64,000 bases of DNA from Petrolisthes cinctipes (lineage: Eukaryota > Arthropoda > Malacostraca > Decapoda > Porcellanidae): the NCBI GenBank assembly GCA_033782935.1, contig JAWQEG010000470.1:2542001-2606000 (forward strand), given 5' to 3'. Below, one piece after another: positions 11,321-23,864 of this stretch. The position numbers and the translations under genes were made by a program. The notes below the pieces were generated by a model. That model was not told where the DNA came from. It saw only the letters and a program-made list of their open reading frames with translations, and made no database searches. Position 1 is the first letter of the stretch. Every line of letters begins with the position of its first letter.

Positions 11321-13035
11321 AGGCTCAAAACATGCTAAAAATCGATATTTTAGGTGTCCAAAGTCGATATGTGAATGCATCTTCTGTACCAGTTTACATC
11401 CCAAATTCAGGTTTAAAACACTTTAAAATTCGATATTTTAGGGTTCCAGAAGCAGTCTGCACATGCCTTCTCAGTGCTAGAATATTTTCAAAAGTTAGGC
11501 CCAAAACATGCTCAAAATCGATATTTTAGGTGCCCAAAGTTAATATGTGTATGCATCTTCTGTACCCGTTTATTTCCCAAATTCAGGCTCAAAACACTCA
11601 AAATTTCGATATTTTTGTGTACCAGAAGCGATCTGTACATGCCTACTCCGTGTTAGAGTATTTTCAAAATACAGGCCCAAAACATGCTAAAAATCGATAT
11701 TTTAGGTGCAAAAATTCAATATGTGCATGCATCTTCAGTACCCGTTTATATCTCAAATTTAGGCTCAAAACACCCGAAAATTCAACATTTTTGGGTCCCA
11801 GAAGCGATCTGCACATACCTACTCTGTGCTAGAATGTTTTCAAAAAATAGGCAAAAAACATGCTAAAAATCGATATTTAATGTTTCCAAAGTCGATATGT
11901 GCATGCATCATCTGTACCCGTTTATATCTCAAATTCAGGCTCAAAACACCCGAAAATTCGATATTTTTGGGTCCCAGAAGCAATCTGTACATGCCTACTC
12001 AGTGTTAGAATTTTTTAAAATCTGGGCCCAAAACATGCTAAAAATCGATATTTTAGGTGCTCAAAGTCAATATGTGCATGCATCTTCTGTACCCGTTTAT
12101 ATCTCAAATTCAGGCTCAAAAAACCCGGAAATTCGATATTTTTGGGTCCCAGAAGCGATCTGTACATGCCTACTCCTTGCTAGAATGTTTTCAAGATACA
12201 AGCCAAAAACATGATGAAAATCGATATTTTAGGTGCCCAAAGTCAATATATGTATGCATCATGTGTACCCGTTTATATCCCAAATTCAGGCTCAAAACAC
12301 CCGAAAATTCGATATTTTTGGGTTCCAGAAGCGATCTGTACATACCTACTTACTGCTAGAATATTTTCAAAATATAAGCCCAGAACATGCTGAAAATCGA
12401 TATTTTGGGTGCCAAAAGTCGATATGTGGATGCATCTTCTGTACCCGTTTATATCTAAAATTCAGGCTCAAAACACCCGAAAATTCGAAATATTTGGGTC
12501 CCAGAAGCGATCTGTATATGCCTACTCCGTGGTAGAGTATTTTTAATATACAGGCCCAAAAGATGCTGAAAATCGATATTTTAGTTGCCCAAAGTCAATA
12601 TGTGTATGCATCTTCTGTACCGTTTATATCCCAAATTCAGGCTCAAAACACCAGAAAATTCGATATTTTTGGGTCCCTGAAGCGATCTGTACATGCCTAC
12701 TTAGTGCTAGAATTTTTTAAGTTTTTGGGCCCAAATCATGCTAAAAATCGATATTTTAGGTGCCCAAAGTCGATATCTGCATGCATCTTCTGTACCCGTT
12801 TATATCTCAAATTCAGGTTCAGAACACCCGAAAATTCAATATTTTTGGGTCCCAGAAGCGATCTGTACATGCCTACTCCGTGTTACAGTATTTTCAATAT
12901 ACACGCACAAAACATGCTGAAAATCGATATTTTAGGTGCCCAAAGTCAATATGTGTATGCATCTTCTGTACCCGTTTATTTCCCAAATTCAGGCTCAAAA
13001 CACTTGAAAATTCGATATTTTTGGGTCCCAGAAGC

Positions 13036-13050
13036 GATCTATAGTGCTAG
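13036..13050 (+). repeat. 12-bp deletion monomer (site 1)
   Basis: The sequence GATCTATAGTGCTAG lacks 12 bp relative to the usual monomer, in which the GATCT landmark and GTGCTAG are separated by a longer segment. The distance to the next GATCTG is 163 bp. The same junction occurs at 34679. Confidence 0.85.
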
Positions 13051-13570
13051 AATATTTTCAAGATATACGCCCAAAACATGCTAGAAATCGATATTTTAGG
13101 TGCCCAAAGTCGATATGTGCATGCATCTTCAATACCCGTTTATATCTCAAATTCAGGCTCAAAACACCCAAAAATCGATATTTTTTTGTCCCAGAAGCGA
13201 TCTGTACATACCTAATCAGTGCTTGAATGTTTTCAAAATATAGGCTCAAAACATGCTTAAAATCGATATTTTAGGTATCTAAAGTCGATATGTGCATGAA
13301 TCTTCTGTACCCGTTTATATCTCGAATTCAGGCTCAAAACACCCGAAAATTCGATATTTTTGGGTCCCAGAAGCTATCTGTACATGCCTACTCTGTGTTA
13401 GAGTATTTTCAAAATACAGGCCCAAAACATGATGAAAATCGATATTTTAGGTGCCCAAAGTCAATATATGTATGCATCATCTGTACCCGTTTATATCCCA
13501 AATTCAGGCTCAAAACACCCGAAAATTCGATATTTTTGGGTTCCAGAAGCGATCTGTACATACCTACTTA

Positions 13571-14760
13571 GTGCTAGAATATTTTCAAAATATAAGCCCA
13601 GAACATGCTGTAAATCGATATTTTGGGTGCCAAAAGTCGATATGTGCATGCATCTTCTGTACCCGTTTATATCTTAAATTCAGGCTCAAAACACTCGAAA
13701 ATTCGATATTTTTGGATCCCAGAAGCGATCTGTACATGACTACTCTGTGTTAGAGTATTTTCAAAATACAGGCCAAAAACATGCTCAAAATCGATATTTT
13801 GGGTGCCCAAAGTCGATATGTGCATGCATCTTCTGTACCCGTTTATATCTAAAATTCAGGCTCAAAACACCCGAAAATTCGATATTTTTGGGTCCCAGAA
13901 GCGATCTGTACATGCCTACTTAGTGCTAGAATTTTTTAAATTTATGGGCCCAAATCATGCTAAAAATCGATATTTTAGGTGCCCAAAGTTAGAGTATGTG
14001 CATGCATCTTCTGTACCCGTTTATATCTCAAATTCAGGCTCAAAACACCCGAAAATTCGATATTTTTGGGTCCCAGAAGCGATCTGTACATCCCTACTCC
14101 GTGTTAGAGTATTTTCAAAATACAGGCCCAAAACATGCTGAAAATCAATATTTTTGGTGCCCAAAGTCGATATGTGCATGCATCTTCTGTACCCGTTTAT
14201 ATCTCAAATTCAGGTTCAGAACACCCGAAAATTCGATATTTTTGGGTCCCAGAAGCGATCTGTACATGCCTACTCCGTGTTAGAGTATTTTCAAAATACA
14301 GGCACAAAACATGCTGAAAATCGATATTTTAGGTGCCCAAAGTCAATATGTGTATGCATCTTCTGTACCCGTTTATTTCACAAATTCAGGCTCAAAACAC
14401 CCGAAAATTCGATATTTTTGGGTCCCAGAAGCCATCTGTACATGTCTATTGAGTGCAAAAATATATTGAAGAAAAGGGGCCAAAACATGCTAAAAATCGA
14501 TATTTTAGGTGTCCAAAGTCGATATGTGCATGCATCTTTTGTACCCGTTTATATCTCAAATTCAGGCTCAAAACACCCGAAAATTCGATATTTTTGGGTC
14601 CCAGAAGCGATCTGTACATGCCTACTCAGTGCTAGAATTTTTTCAAAATATGGGCCAAAAACATGCTAAAAATCGATATTTTAAGTGCAAAAGGTCGATA
14701 TGTGAATGCATCTTCTGTACCCGTTTATATCTCAAATTCAGGCTCAAAATACCGGAAAAT
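13571..14760 (+). repeat. Module M1, copy a
   Basis: About 1.19 kb (seven monomers) that recurs four times. The order is: AACATGCTGTAAATCG monomer, GGATCC monomer, TTTTTTAAATTTATGGG monomer, a monomer with AGTTAGAGTATGTG in place of AGTCGATATGTG, a GGTTCAGAACACCC monomer, a TATATTGAAG monomer and an AAGTGCAAAAGGTCG monomer. It matches 16566 at an offset of 2995 bp. Confidence 0.87.
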
Positions 14761-14842
14761 TCGATATTTTTGGTTCCTAGAAGCGATCTGTACATGCCTA
14801 CTCCGTGTTAGAGTATTTTCAAAATACAGGCCCAAAACATGC

Positions 14843-15835
14843 TGGAAATCAATATTTTAGGTGCCCAAAAGTCAATATGTGTATTCATCTTCTGTACCCG
14901 TTTATAACCCAAATTCGGGCTCAAAACACTTGAAAATTCGATATTTTTGGGTCCCAGAAGCGATCTATATATGCCAACTCAGTGCTAGAATATTTTCAAG
15001 ATATACGCCCAAAACATGCTTAAAATCGATATATTAGGTGTCTAAAGTCGATATGTGCATGAAACTTCTGTATCCGTTTATATCTCGAATTCAGGCTCAA
15101 AACACCCGAAAATTCGATATTTTTGGGTCCCAGAAGCGATCTGTACATGCCTACTCTGTGTTAGAGTATTTTCAAAATACTGGCCCAAAACATGATGAAA
15201 ATCGATATTTTAGGTGCCCAAAGTCAATATATGTATGCATCATCTGTACCCGTTTATATCCCAAATTCAGGCTCAAAACACCCGAAAATTCGATATTTTT
15301 GGGTTCCAGAAGCGATCTGTACATACCTACTCAGTGCTAGAATATTTTCAAAATATAAGCCCAGAACATGCTGAAAATCGATATTTTGGGTGCCAAAAGT
15401 CGATATGTGCATGCATCTTCTGTACCCGTTTATATCTTAAATTCAGGCTCAAAACACTCGAAAATTCGATATTTTTGGATCCCAGAAGCGATCTATACAT
15501 GCCTACTCCGTGTTAGAGTATTTTCAAAATACATGCCAAAAACATGCTCAAAATCGATATTTCAGTTGCCCAAAGTCAATATGTGTCTGCATCTTCTGTA
15601 CCCGTTTATATCCCAAATTCAGGCTCAAAACACCCGAAAATTCGATATTTTTGGGTCCCAGAAGCGATCTGTACATGCCTACTTAGTGCTAGAATTTTTT
15701 AAATTTATGGGCCAAAATCATGCTAAAAATCGATATTTTAGGTGCCCAAAGTCGTTATATGCATGCATCTCCTGTACCCGTTTATATCTCAAATTCAGGC
15801 TCAAAACACCCGAAAATTCGATATTTTTGGGTTCT
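14843..15835 (+). repeat. Module M2, copy a (right end missing)
   Basis: Nearly six monomers matching 18719 onward at an offset of about 3876 bp. Markers in order are GTGTATTCATC, GATCTATATATGCC, GCATGAAACTTCTG, GTCAATATATGTATGC, GGATCC at 15477 and GTCTGCATCTTC. One extra A occurs near 14869 (CCCAAAAGTC). The copy leaves the module at about 15835. Confidence 0.85.
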
Positions 15836-16440
15836 AGAAGCGATCTGTACATGCCTACTCAGTGCTAAAATATTTTCAAAATATAGGCTCAAAACATGCT
15901 AAAAATCGATATTTTAGGTGTCCAAAGTCGATATGTGCATGCATCTTCTGTACCCGTTTACATCCCAAATTCAGGTTTAAAACACTTTAAAATTCGATAT
16001 TTTTGGGTTTCAGAAGCAATGTGCACATGCCTTCTCAGTGCTAGAATATTTTCAAAATGTAGGCCCAAAACATGCTCAAAATCGATATTTTGGGTGCCAA
16101 AAGTCGATATGTGTATGCATCTTCTGTACCCGTTTATATCCCAAATTCAGGCTCAAAACACCCAAAAACTCGATATTTTTGGGTCCCAGAAGCGATCTGT
16201 ACATGCCTACTTAGTGCTAGAATTTTTTAAATTTATGGGCCAAAATCATGCTAAAAATCGATATTTTAGGTGCCCAAAGTCGATATGTGCATGCATCTTC
16301 TGTACCCGTTTATATCTCAAATTCAGGCTCAAAACACCCGAAAACTCGATATTTTTGGGTCCCAGAAGCGATCTGTACATGCCTACTCCGTGTTAGAGTA
16401 TTTTCAAAATACAGGCCTAAAACATGCTGAAAATCGATAT
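15836..16440 (+). repeat. Module M3, right-hand fragment
   Basis: Matches 24815-25419 at 8979 bp, including the TTTCAGAAGCAATGTGCAC monomer and the TTTTTTAAATTTATGGGCC monomer. It joins M2 copy a to M1 copy b. Confidence 0.82.
16398..16412. other. A/T dyad GTATTTT-C-AAAATAC at the half-B end (exemplar, subfamily B2)
   Basis: Counterpart of the dyad at 11306-11320 in monomers with CCGTGTTAGAGTATTTTC. Both outer bases differ from subfamily B1 (A to G on the left, T to C on the right) and the symmetry is retained. A derived form with TTTTCAATATAC has one mismatch and is also common. Confidence 0.55.
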
Positions 16441-16565
16441 TTTAGGTATCTAAAGTCGATATGTGCATGAATCTTCTGTACCAGTTTATATCTCGAATTC
16501 AGGCTCAAAACACCCGAAAATTCGATATTTTTGGGTCCCAGAAGCCATCTGTACATACCTACTTA

Positions 16566-17745
16566 GTGCTAGAATATTTTCAAAATATAAGCCCAGAACA
16601 TGCTGTAAATCGATATTTTAGGTGCCAAAAGTCGATATGTGCATGCATCTTCTGTACCCGTTTATATCTTAAATTCAGGCTCAAAACACTCGAAAATTCG
16701 ATATTTTTGGATCCCAGAAGCGATCTGTACATGACTACTCTGTGTTAGAGTATTTTCAAAATACAGGACAAAAACATGCTCAAAATCGATATTTTGGGTG
16801 CCCAAAGTCGATATGTGCATGCATCTTTTGTACCCGTTTATATCTAAAATTCAGGCTCAAAACACCCGAAAATTCGAAATTTTTGGGTCCCAGAAGCGAT
16901 CTGTACATGCCTACTTAGTGCTATAATTTTTTAAATTTATGGGCCCAAATCATGCTAAAAATCGATATTTTAGGTGCACAAAGTTAGAGTATGTGCATGC
17001 ATCTTCTGTACTCGTTTATATCTCAAATTCAGGCTCAAAACACCCGAAAATTCGATATTTTTGGGTCCCAGAAGCGATCTGTACATGCTAACTCCGTGTT
17101 AGAGTATTTTCAAAATACAGGCCCAAAACATGCTGAAAATCAATATTTTAGGTGCCCAAAGTCGATATGTGCATGCATCTTCTGTACCCGTTTATATCTC
17201 AAATTCAGGTTCAGAACACCCGAAAATTCGATATTTTTGGGTCCCAGAAGCGATCTGTACATGCCTACTCCGTGTTAGAGTATTTTCAATATACAGGCAC
17301 AAAACATGCTGAAAATCGATATTTTAGGTGCCCAAAGTCAATATGTGTATGCATCTTCTGTACCCGTTTATTTCACAAATTCAGGCTCAAAACACCCGAA
17401 ACTTCGAAATTTTTGGGTCCCAGAAGCCATCTGTACATGCCTACTGAGTGCAAAAATATATTGAAGTAAAGGGGCCAAAACATGCTAAAAATCGATATTT
17501 TAGGTGTCCAAAGTCGATATGTGCATGCATCTTTTGTACCCGTTTATATCTCAAATTCAGGCTCAAAACACCCGAAATTTCGATATTTTTGGGTCCCAGA
17601 AGCGATCTGTACATGCCTACTCAGTGCTAGAATTTTTTCAAAATATGGGCCAAAAACATGCTAAAAATCGATATTTTAAGTGCAAAAGGTCGATATGTGA
17701 ATGCATCTTCTGTACCCGTTTATATCTCAAATTCAGGCTCAAAAC
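16566..17745 (+). repeat. Module M1, copy b
   Basis: Copy of 13571-14760 (offset 2995 bp) and of 25545 (offset 8979 bp). It shares AGTTAGAGTATGTG at 16982 and AAAATATATTGAAGTAAAGG near 17452. A run of private changes, such as ACTTCGAAATTTTTGGG near 17401, marks it. Confidence 0.87.
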
Positions 17746-17819
17746 ACACGAAAATTCGATATCTTTGTGTCCAAGATGCGATCTGTACATGTCTACTCCG
17801 TATTAGAGTATTTTCATAA

Positions 17820-18440
17820 TACAGGCCCAAAACATGCTCAAAATTGATATTTTAGGTGCCCAAAGTCGATATGTGCATGCATCTTCAGTACCCGTTTATA
17901 TCTCAAATTCAGGCTCAAAACACCCGAAAATTCAATATTTTTGGGTCCCAGAAGTGATCTGTACATGCCTACTCAGTGCTAGAATGTTTTCAAAATATAC
18001 GACAAAAACATGCTAAAAATCGATATTTTAGGTGCCCACAGTCGATATGTGCATGCATCTTCTGTACCCGTTTATATCTCAAATTCAGGCTCAAAACACA
18101 CGAAAATTCGATATTTTTGTGTCCCAGAAGCGATCTGTACATGCCTACTCCGTGTTAGAGTATTTTCAAAATACAGGCTCAAAATATGCTCAAAATCTAT
18201 ATTTTGGGTGCCCAAAGTCAATATGTGCATGCATCTTCTTTACCCGTTTATATTCCAAATTCAGGTTCAAAACACTCGAAAATTCGATATTTTTGGGTTC
18301 CAGAAGAGATCTGTACATGCCTACTCAGTGCTAAAATATTTTCATAATATATAGGCTCAAAACATGCTAAAAATCGATATTTTAGGTGTCCAAAGTCGAT
18401 ATGTGCATGCATCTTCTGTACCCGTTTACATCCCAAATTC
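17820..18440 (+). repeat. Module M3, central fragment
   Basis: Matches 22398-23016 at an offset of 4578 bp, from the CATAATACAGG monomer through GGTGCCCACAGTCG to CTTCTTTACCCG. A local 2-bp gain (CATAATATATAGG near 18345) separates it from the longer copies. Confidence 0.82.
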
Positions 18441-20369
18441 AGGTTTAAAACACTTTAAAATTCGATATTTTTGGGTTTCAGAAGCAGAGTGCACATGCCT
18501 TCTCAGTGCTAGAATATTTTCAAAATGTAGGCCCAAAACATGCTCAAAATCGATATTTTGGGTGCCAAATGTCGATATGTGTATGCATCTTCTGTACCCG
18601 TTTATATCTCAAATTCAGGCTCAAAATACCGGAAAATTCGATATTTTTGGTTCCTAGAAGCGATCTGTACATGCCTACTCCGTGTTAGAGTATTTTCAAA
18701 ATACAGGCCCAAAACATGCTGGAAATCAATATTTTAGGTGCCCAAAGTCAATATGTGTATTCATCTTCTGTACCCGTTTATATCCCAAATTCGGGCTCAA
18801 AACACTTGAAAATTCGATATTTTTGGGTCCCAGAAGCGATCTATATATGCCAACTCAGTGCTAGAATATTTTCAAGATATACGCCCAAAACATGCTTAAA
18901 ATCGATATATTAGGTGTCTAAAGTCGATATGTGCATGAAACTTCTGTATCCGTTTATATCTCGAATTCAGGCTCAAAACACCCGAAAATTCGATATTTTT
19001 GGGTCCCAGAAGCGATCTGTACATGCCTACTCTGTGTTAGAGTATTTTCAAAATACAGGCCCAAAACATGATGAAAATCGATATTTTAGGTGCCCAAAGT
19101 CAATATATGTATGCATCATCTGTACCCGTTTATATCCCAAATTCAGGCTCAAAACACCCGAAAATTCGATATTTTTGGGTTCCAGAAGCGATCTGTACAT
19201 ACCTACTCAGTGCTAGAATATTTTCAAAATATAAGCCCAGAACATGCTGAAAATCGATATTTTGGGTGACAAAAGTCGATATGTGCATGCATCTTCTGTA
19301 CCCGTTTATATCTTAAATTCAGGCTCAAAACACTCGAAAATTCGATATTTTTGGATCCCAGAAGCGATCTGTACATGCCTACTCCGTGTTAGAGTATTTT
19401 CAAAATACAGGCCAAAAACATGCTCAAAATCGATATTTCAGTTGCCCAAAGTCAATATGTGTCTGCATCTTCTGTACCCGTTTATATCCCAAATTCAGGC
19501 TCAAAACACCCGAAAATTCGATATTTTTGGGCCCCAGAAGCGATCTGTACATGCCTACTTAGTGCTAGAATTTTTTAAATTTATGGGCCAAAATCATGCT
19601 AAAAATCGATATTTTAGGTGCCCAAAGTCGATATATGCATGCATCTCCTGTACCCGTTTATATCTCAAATTCATGCTCAAAACACCCAAAAATTCGATAT
19701 TTTTGGGTCCCAGAAGCGATCTGTACATGCCTACTCCGTGTTAGAGTATTTTCAAAATACAGGCCCAAAACATGCTGAAAATCAATATTTTAGGTGCCCA
19801 AAGTCGATATGTGCATGCATCTTCTGTACCCGTTTATATCTCAAATTCAGGTTCAGAACACCCGAAAATTCGATATTTTTGGGTCCCAGAAGCGTTCTGT
19901 ACATGCCTACTCCGTATTAGAGTATTTTCAATATACAGGCACAAAACATGCTGAAAATCGATATTTTAGGTGCCCAAAGTCAATATGTGTATGCATCTTC
20001 TGTACCCGTTTATTTCCCAAATTCAGGCTCAAAACACCCGAAAATTCGATATTTTTGGGTCCCAGAAGCGATCTGTACATACCTACTGAGTGCTAAAATA
20101 TATTGAAGTTATGGGGCCAAAACATGCCAAAAATCGATATTTTAGGTGTCCAAAGTCGATATGTGCATGCATCTTTTGTACCCGTTTATATCTCAAATTC
20201 AGGCTCAAAACACCAGAAAATTCGATATTTTTGGGTCCCAGAAGCGATCTGTACATGCCTACTCAGTGCTAAAATATATTGAAGATATACGCCCAAAACA
20301 TGCTAGAAATCGATATTTTAGGTGACCAAAGTCGATATGTGCTTGCATCTTCTGTACCCTTTTATATCT
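18434..20369 (+). repeat. 11-monomer HOR, 1936 bp, copy 1
   Basis: Exactly eleven monomers, tandemly duplicated. The unit starts at AGGTTTAAAACACTTTAAAA and the TTTCAGAAGCAGAGTGCAC monomer. I noticed fewer than ten differences from copy 2, so identity is above about 99%. Confidence 0.9.
18719..20100 (+). repeat. Module M2, copy b
   Basis: About eight monomers, running from GGAAATCAATATTTTAGG to the TATATTGAAGTTATGGGG monomer. It forms the main part of the first unit of the 1936-bp tandem duplication. A GGATCC site at 19353 is repeated at 21289. Confidence 0.88.
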
Positions 20370-22305
20370 CAAATTCAGGTTTAAAACACTTTAAAATTCG
20401 ATATTTTTGGGTTTCAGAAGCAGAGTGCACATGCCTTCTCAGTGCTAGAATATTTTCAAAATGTAGGCCCAAAACATGCTCAAAATCGATATTTTGGGTG
20501 CCAAATGTCGATATGTGTATGCATCTTCTGTACCCGTTTATATCTCAAATTCAGGCTCAAAACACCGGAAAATTCGATATTTTTGGTTCCTAGAAGCGAT
20601 CTGTACATGCCTACTCCGTGTTAGAGTATTTTCAAAATACAGGCCCAAAACATGCTGGAAATCAATATTTTAGGTGCCCAAAGTCAATATGTGTATTCAT
20701 CTTCTGTACCCGTTTATATCCCAAATTCGGGCTCAAAACACTTGAAAATTCGATATTTTTGGGTCCCAGAAGCGATCTATATATGCCAACTCAGTGCTAG
20801 AATATTTTCAAGATATACGCCCAAAACATGCTTAAAATCGATATATTAGGTGTCTAAAGTCGATATGTGCATGAAACTTCTGTATCCGTTTATATCTCGA
20901 ATTCAGGCTCAAAACACCCGAAAATTCGATATTTTTGGGTCCCAGAAGCGATCTGTACATGCCTACTCTGTGTTAGAGTATTTTCAAAATACAGGCCCAA
21001 AACATGATGAAAATCGATATTTTAGGTGCCCAAAGTCAATATATGTATGCATCATCTGTACCCGTTTATATCCCAAATTCAGGCTCAAAACACCCGAAAA
21101 TTCGATATTTTTGGGTTCCAGAAGCGATCTGTACATACCTACTCAGTGCTAGAATATTTTCAAAATATAAGCCCAGAACATGCTGAAAATCGATATTTTG
21201 GGTGACAAAAGTCGATATGTGCATGCATCTTCTGTACCCGTTTATATCTTAAATTCAGGCTCAAAACACTCGAAAATTCGATATTTTTGGATCCCAGAAG
21301 CGATCTGTACATGCCTACTCCGTGTTAGAGTATTTTCAAAATACAGGCCAAAAACATGCTCAAAATCGATATTTCAGTTGCCCAAAGTCAATATGTGTCT
21401 GCATCTTCTGTACCCGTTTATATCCCAAATTCAGGCTCAAAACACCCGAAAATTCGATATTTTTGGGCCCCAGAAGCGATCTGTACATGCCTACTTAGTG
21501 CTAGAATTTTTTAAATTTATGGGCCAAAATCATGCTAAAAATCGATATTTTAGGTGCCCAAAGTCGATATATGCATGCATCTCCTGTACCCGTTTATATC
21601 TCAAATTCAGGCTCAAAACACCCGAAAATTCGATATTTTTGGGTCCCAGAAGCGATCTGTACATGCCTACTCCGTGTTAGAGTATTTTCAAAATACAGGC
21701 CCAAAACATGCTGAAAATCAATATTTTAGGTGCCCAAAGTCGATATGTGCATGCATCTTCTGTACCCGTTTATATCTCAAATTCAGGTTCAGAACACCCG
21801 AAAATTCGATATTTTTGGGTCCCAGAAGCGTTCTGTACATGCCTACTCCGTATTAGAGTATTTTCAATATACAGGCACAAAACATGCTGAAAATCGATAT
21901 TTTAGGTGCCCAAAGTCAATATGTGTATGCATCTTCTGTACCCGTTTATTTCCCAAATTCAGGCTCAAAACACCCGAAAATTCGATATTTTTGGGTCCCA
22001 GAAGCGATCTGTACATACCTACTGAGTGCTAAAATATATTGAAGTTATGGGGCCAAAACATGCTAAAAATCGATATTTTAGGTGTCCAAAGTCGATATGT
22101 GCATGCATCTTTTGTACCCGTTTATATCTCAAATTCAGGCTCAAAACACCAGAAAATTCGATATTTTTGGGTCCCAGAAGCGATCTAAACATGCCTACTC
22201 AGTGCTAAAATATATTGAAGATATACGCCCAAAACATGCTAGAAATCGATATTTTAGGTGACCAAAGTCGATATGTGCTTGCATCTTCTGTACCCTTTTA
22301 TATCT
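20370..22305 (+). repeat. 11-monomer HOR, 1936 bp, copy 2
   Basis: Tandem copy of 18434-20369. It includes module M2 copy c and ends at the TGACCAAAGTCG monomer (the head of M3). Differences include GATCTAAACATG at 22184 against GATCTGTACATG at 20248. Confidence 0.9.
20655..22036 (+). repeat. Module M2, copy c
   Basis: Copy of 18719-20100 at 1936 bp. The few differences I noticed include GGCTC for TGCTC near 21610 and CCCGAAAATTC for CCCAAAAATTC near 21621. Confidence 0.88.
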
Positions 22306-23864
22306 CAAATTCAGGCTCAAAACACACGAAAATTCGATATCTTTGTGTCCAAGATGCGATCTGTACATGCCTACTCCGTATTAGAGTATTTTCATAATAC
22401 AGGCCCAAAACATGCTCAAAATCGATATTTTAGGTGCCCAAAGTCGATATGTGCATGCATCTAAAGTACCCGTTTATATCTCAAATTCAGGCTCAAAACA
22501 CCCGAAAATTCAATATTTTTGGGTCCCAGAAGCGATCTGTACATGCCTACTCAGTGCTAGAATGTTTTCAAAATATACGACAAAAACATGCTAAAAATCG
22601 ATATTTTAGGTGCCCACAGTCGATATGTGCATGCATCTTCTGTACCCGTTTATATCTCAAATTCAGGCTCAAAACACACAAAAATTCGATATTTTTGTGT
22701 CCCAGAAGCGATCTGTACATGCCTACTCCGTGTTAGAGTATTTTCAAAATACAGGCTCAAAATATGCTCAAAATCTATATTTTGGGTGCCCAAAGTCAAT
22801 ATGTGCATGCATCTTCTTTACCCGTTTATATTCCAAATTCAGGTTCAAAACACTCGAAAATTCGATATTTTTGGGTTCCAGAAGCGATCTGTACATGCCT
22901 ACTCAGTGCTAAAATATTTTCAAAATATAGGCTCAAAACATGCTAAAAATCGATATTTTAGGTGTCCAAAGTCGATATGTGCATGCATCTTCTGTACCCG
23001 TTTACATCCCAAATTCAGGTTTAAAACACTTTAAAATTCGATATTTTTGGGTTTCAGAAGCAATGTGCACATGCCTTCTCAGTGCTAGAATATTTTCAAA
23101 ATGTAGGCCCAAAACATGCTCAAAATCGATATTTTGGGTGCCAAAAGTCGATATGTGAATGCATCTTCTGTACCCGTTTATATCCCAAATTCAGGCTCAA
23201 AACACCCGAAAATTCGATATTTTTGGGTCCCAGAAGCGATCTGTACATGCCTACTTAGTGCTAGAATTTTTTAAATTTACGGGCCAAAATCATGCTAAAA
23301 ATCGATATTTTAGGTGCCCAAAGTCGATATGTGCATGCATCTTCTGTACCCGTTTATATCTCAAATTCAGGCTCAAAACACCCGAAAACTCGATATTTTT
23401 GGGTCCCAGAAGCGATCTGTACATGCCTACTCCGTGTTAGAGTATTTTCAAAATACAGGCCCAAAACATGCTGAAAATCGATATTTTAGGTATCTAAAGT
23501 CGATATGTGCATGAATCTTCTGTACCAGTTTATATCTCGAATTCAGGCTCAAAACACCCGAAAATTCGATATTTTTGGGTCCCAGAAGCGATCTGTACAT
23601 ACCTACTTAGTGCTAGAATATTTTCAAAATATAAGCCCAGAACATGCTGTAAATCGATATTTTGGGTGCCAAAAGTCGATAAGTGCATGCATCTTCTGTA
23701 CCCGTTTATATCTTAAATTCAGGCTCAAAACACTCGAAAATTCGATATTTTTGGATCCCAGAAGCGATATGTACATGACTACTCTGTGTTAGAGTATTTT
23801 CAAAATACAGGCCAAAAACATGCTCAAAATCGATATTTTGGGTGCCCAAAGTCGATATGTGCAT
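21930..23864 (+). repeat. Second 11-monomer HOR, 1935 bp, copy 1
   Basis: A different set of eleven monomers duplicated at 1935 bp. It contains module M3 copy a and overlaps the right end of the 1936-bp unit. The copies differ by one base in the TATATTGAAGTTATGG monomer, where GTGCTAAAATAT at 22026 is GTGTTAAATAT at 23961. Confidence 0.86.
22205..23480 (+). repeat. Module M3, copy a
   Basis: About seven monomers. Markers are GGTGACCAAAGTCG with GTGCTTGCATC, GATATCTTTGTGTCC, a CATAATACAGG monomer, GGTGCCCACAGTCG, CTTCTTTACCCG and the TTTCAGAAGCAATGTGCAC monomer. It matches 24140 at 1935 bp and 28366 at 6161 bp. Confidence 0.86.

Larger units (their letters stand above)
10746..13259 (+). repeat. 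Heterogeneous satellite stretch without a clear HOR
   Basis: Normal head-to-tail monomers of mixed subfamilies. I see no multi-monomer unit repeated in tandem within most of it. The part at 12041-12545 has a partner at 13260-13765 (offset 1218 bp, seven monomers less 14 bp). The monomers around 11332-11520 resemble the right part of module M3. No gene or unique sequence is visible. Confidence 0.75.

Noticed and set aside
10746..13259. Possible transposon or unique insertion in the heterogeneous stretch
   Set aside because: The GATCTG and TCGATATTTT landmarks continue at monomer spacing throughout. Only small indels are present.
15368..15868. 166-codon frame repeated at 19244, 21180 and 27341, resembling a gene family
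   Set aside because: The four copies are the same part of module M2. The frame arises because one stop triplet is missing when the repeat is read across three monomers.
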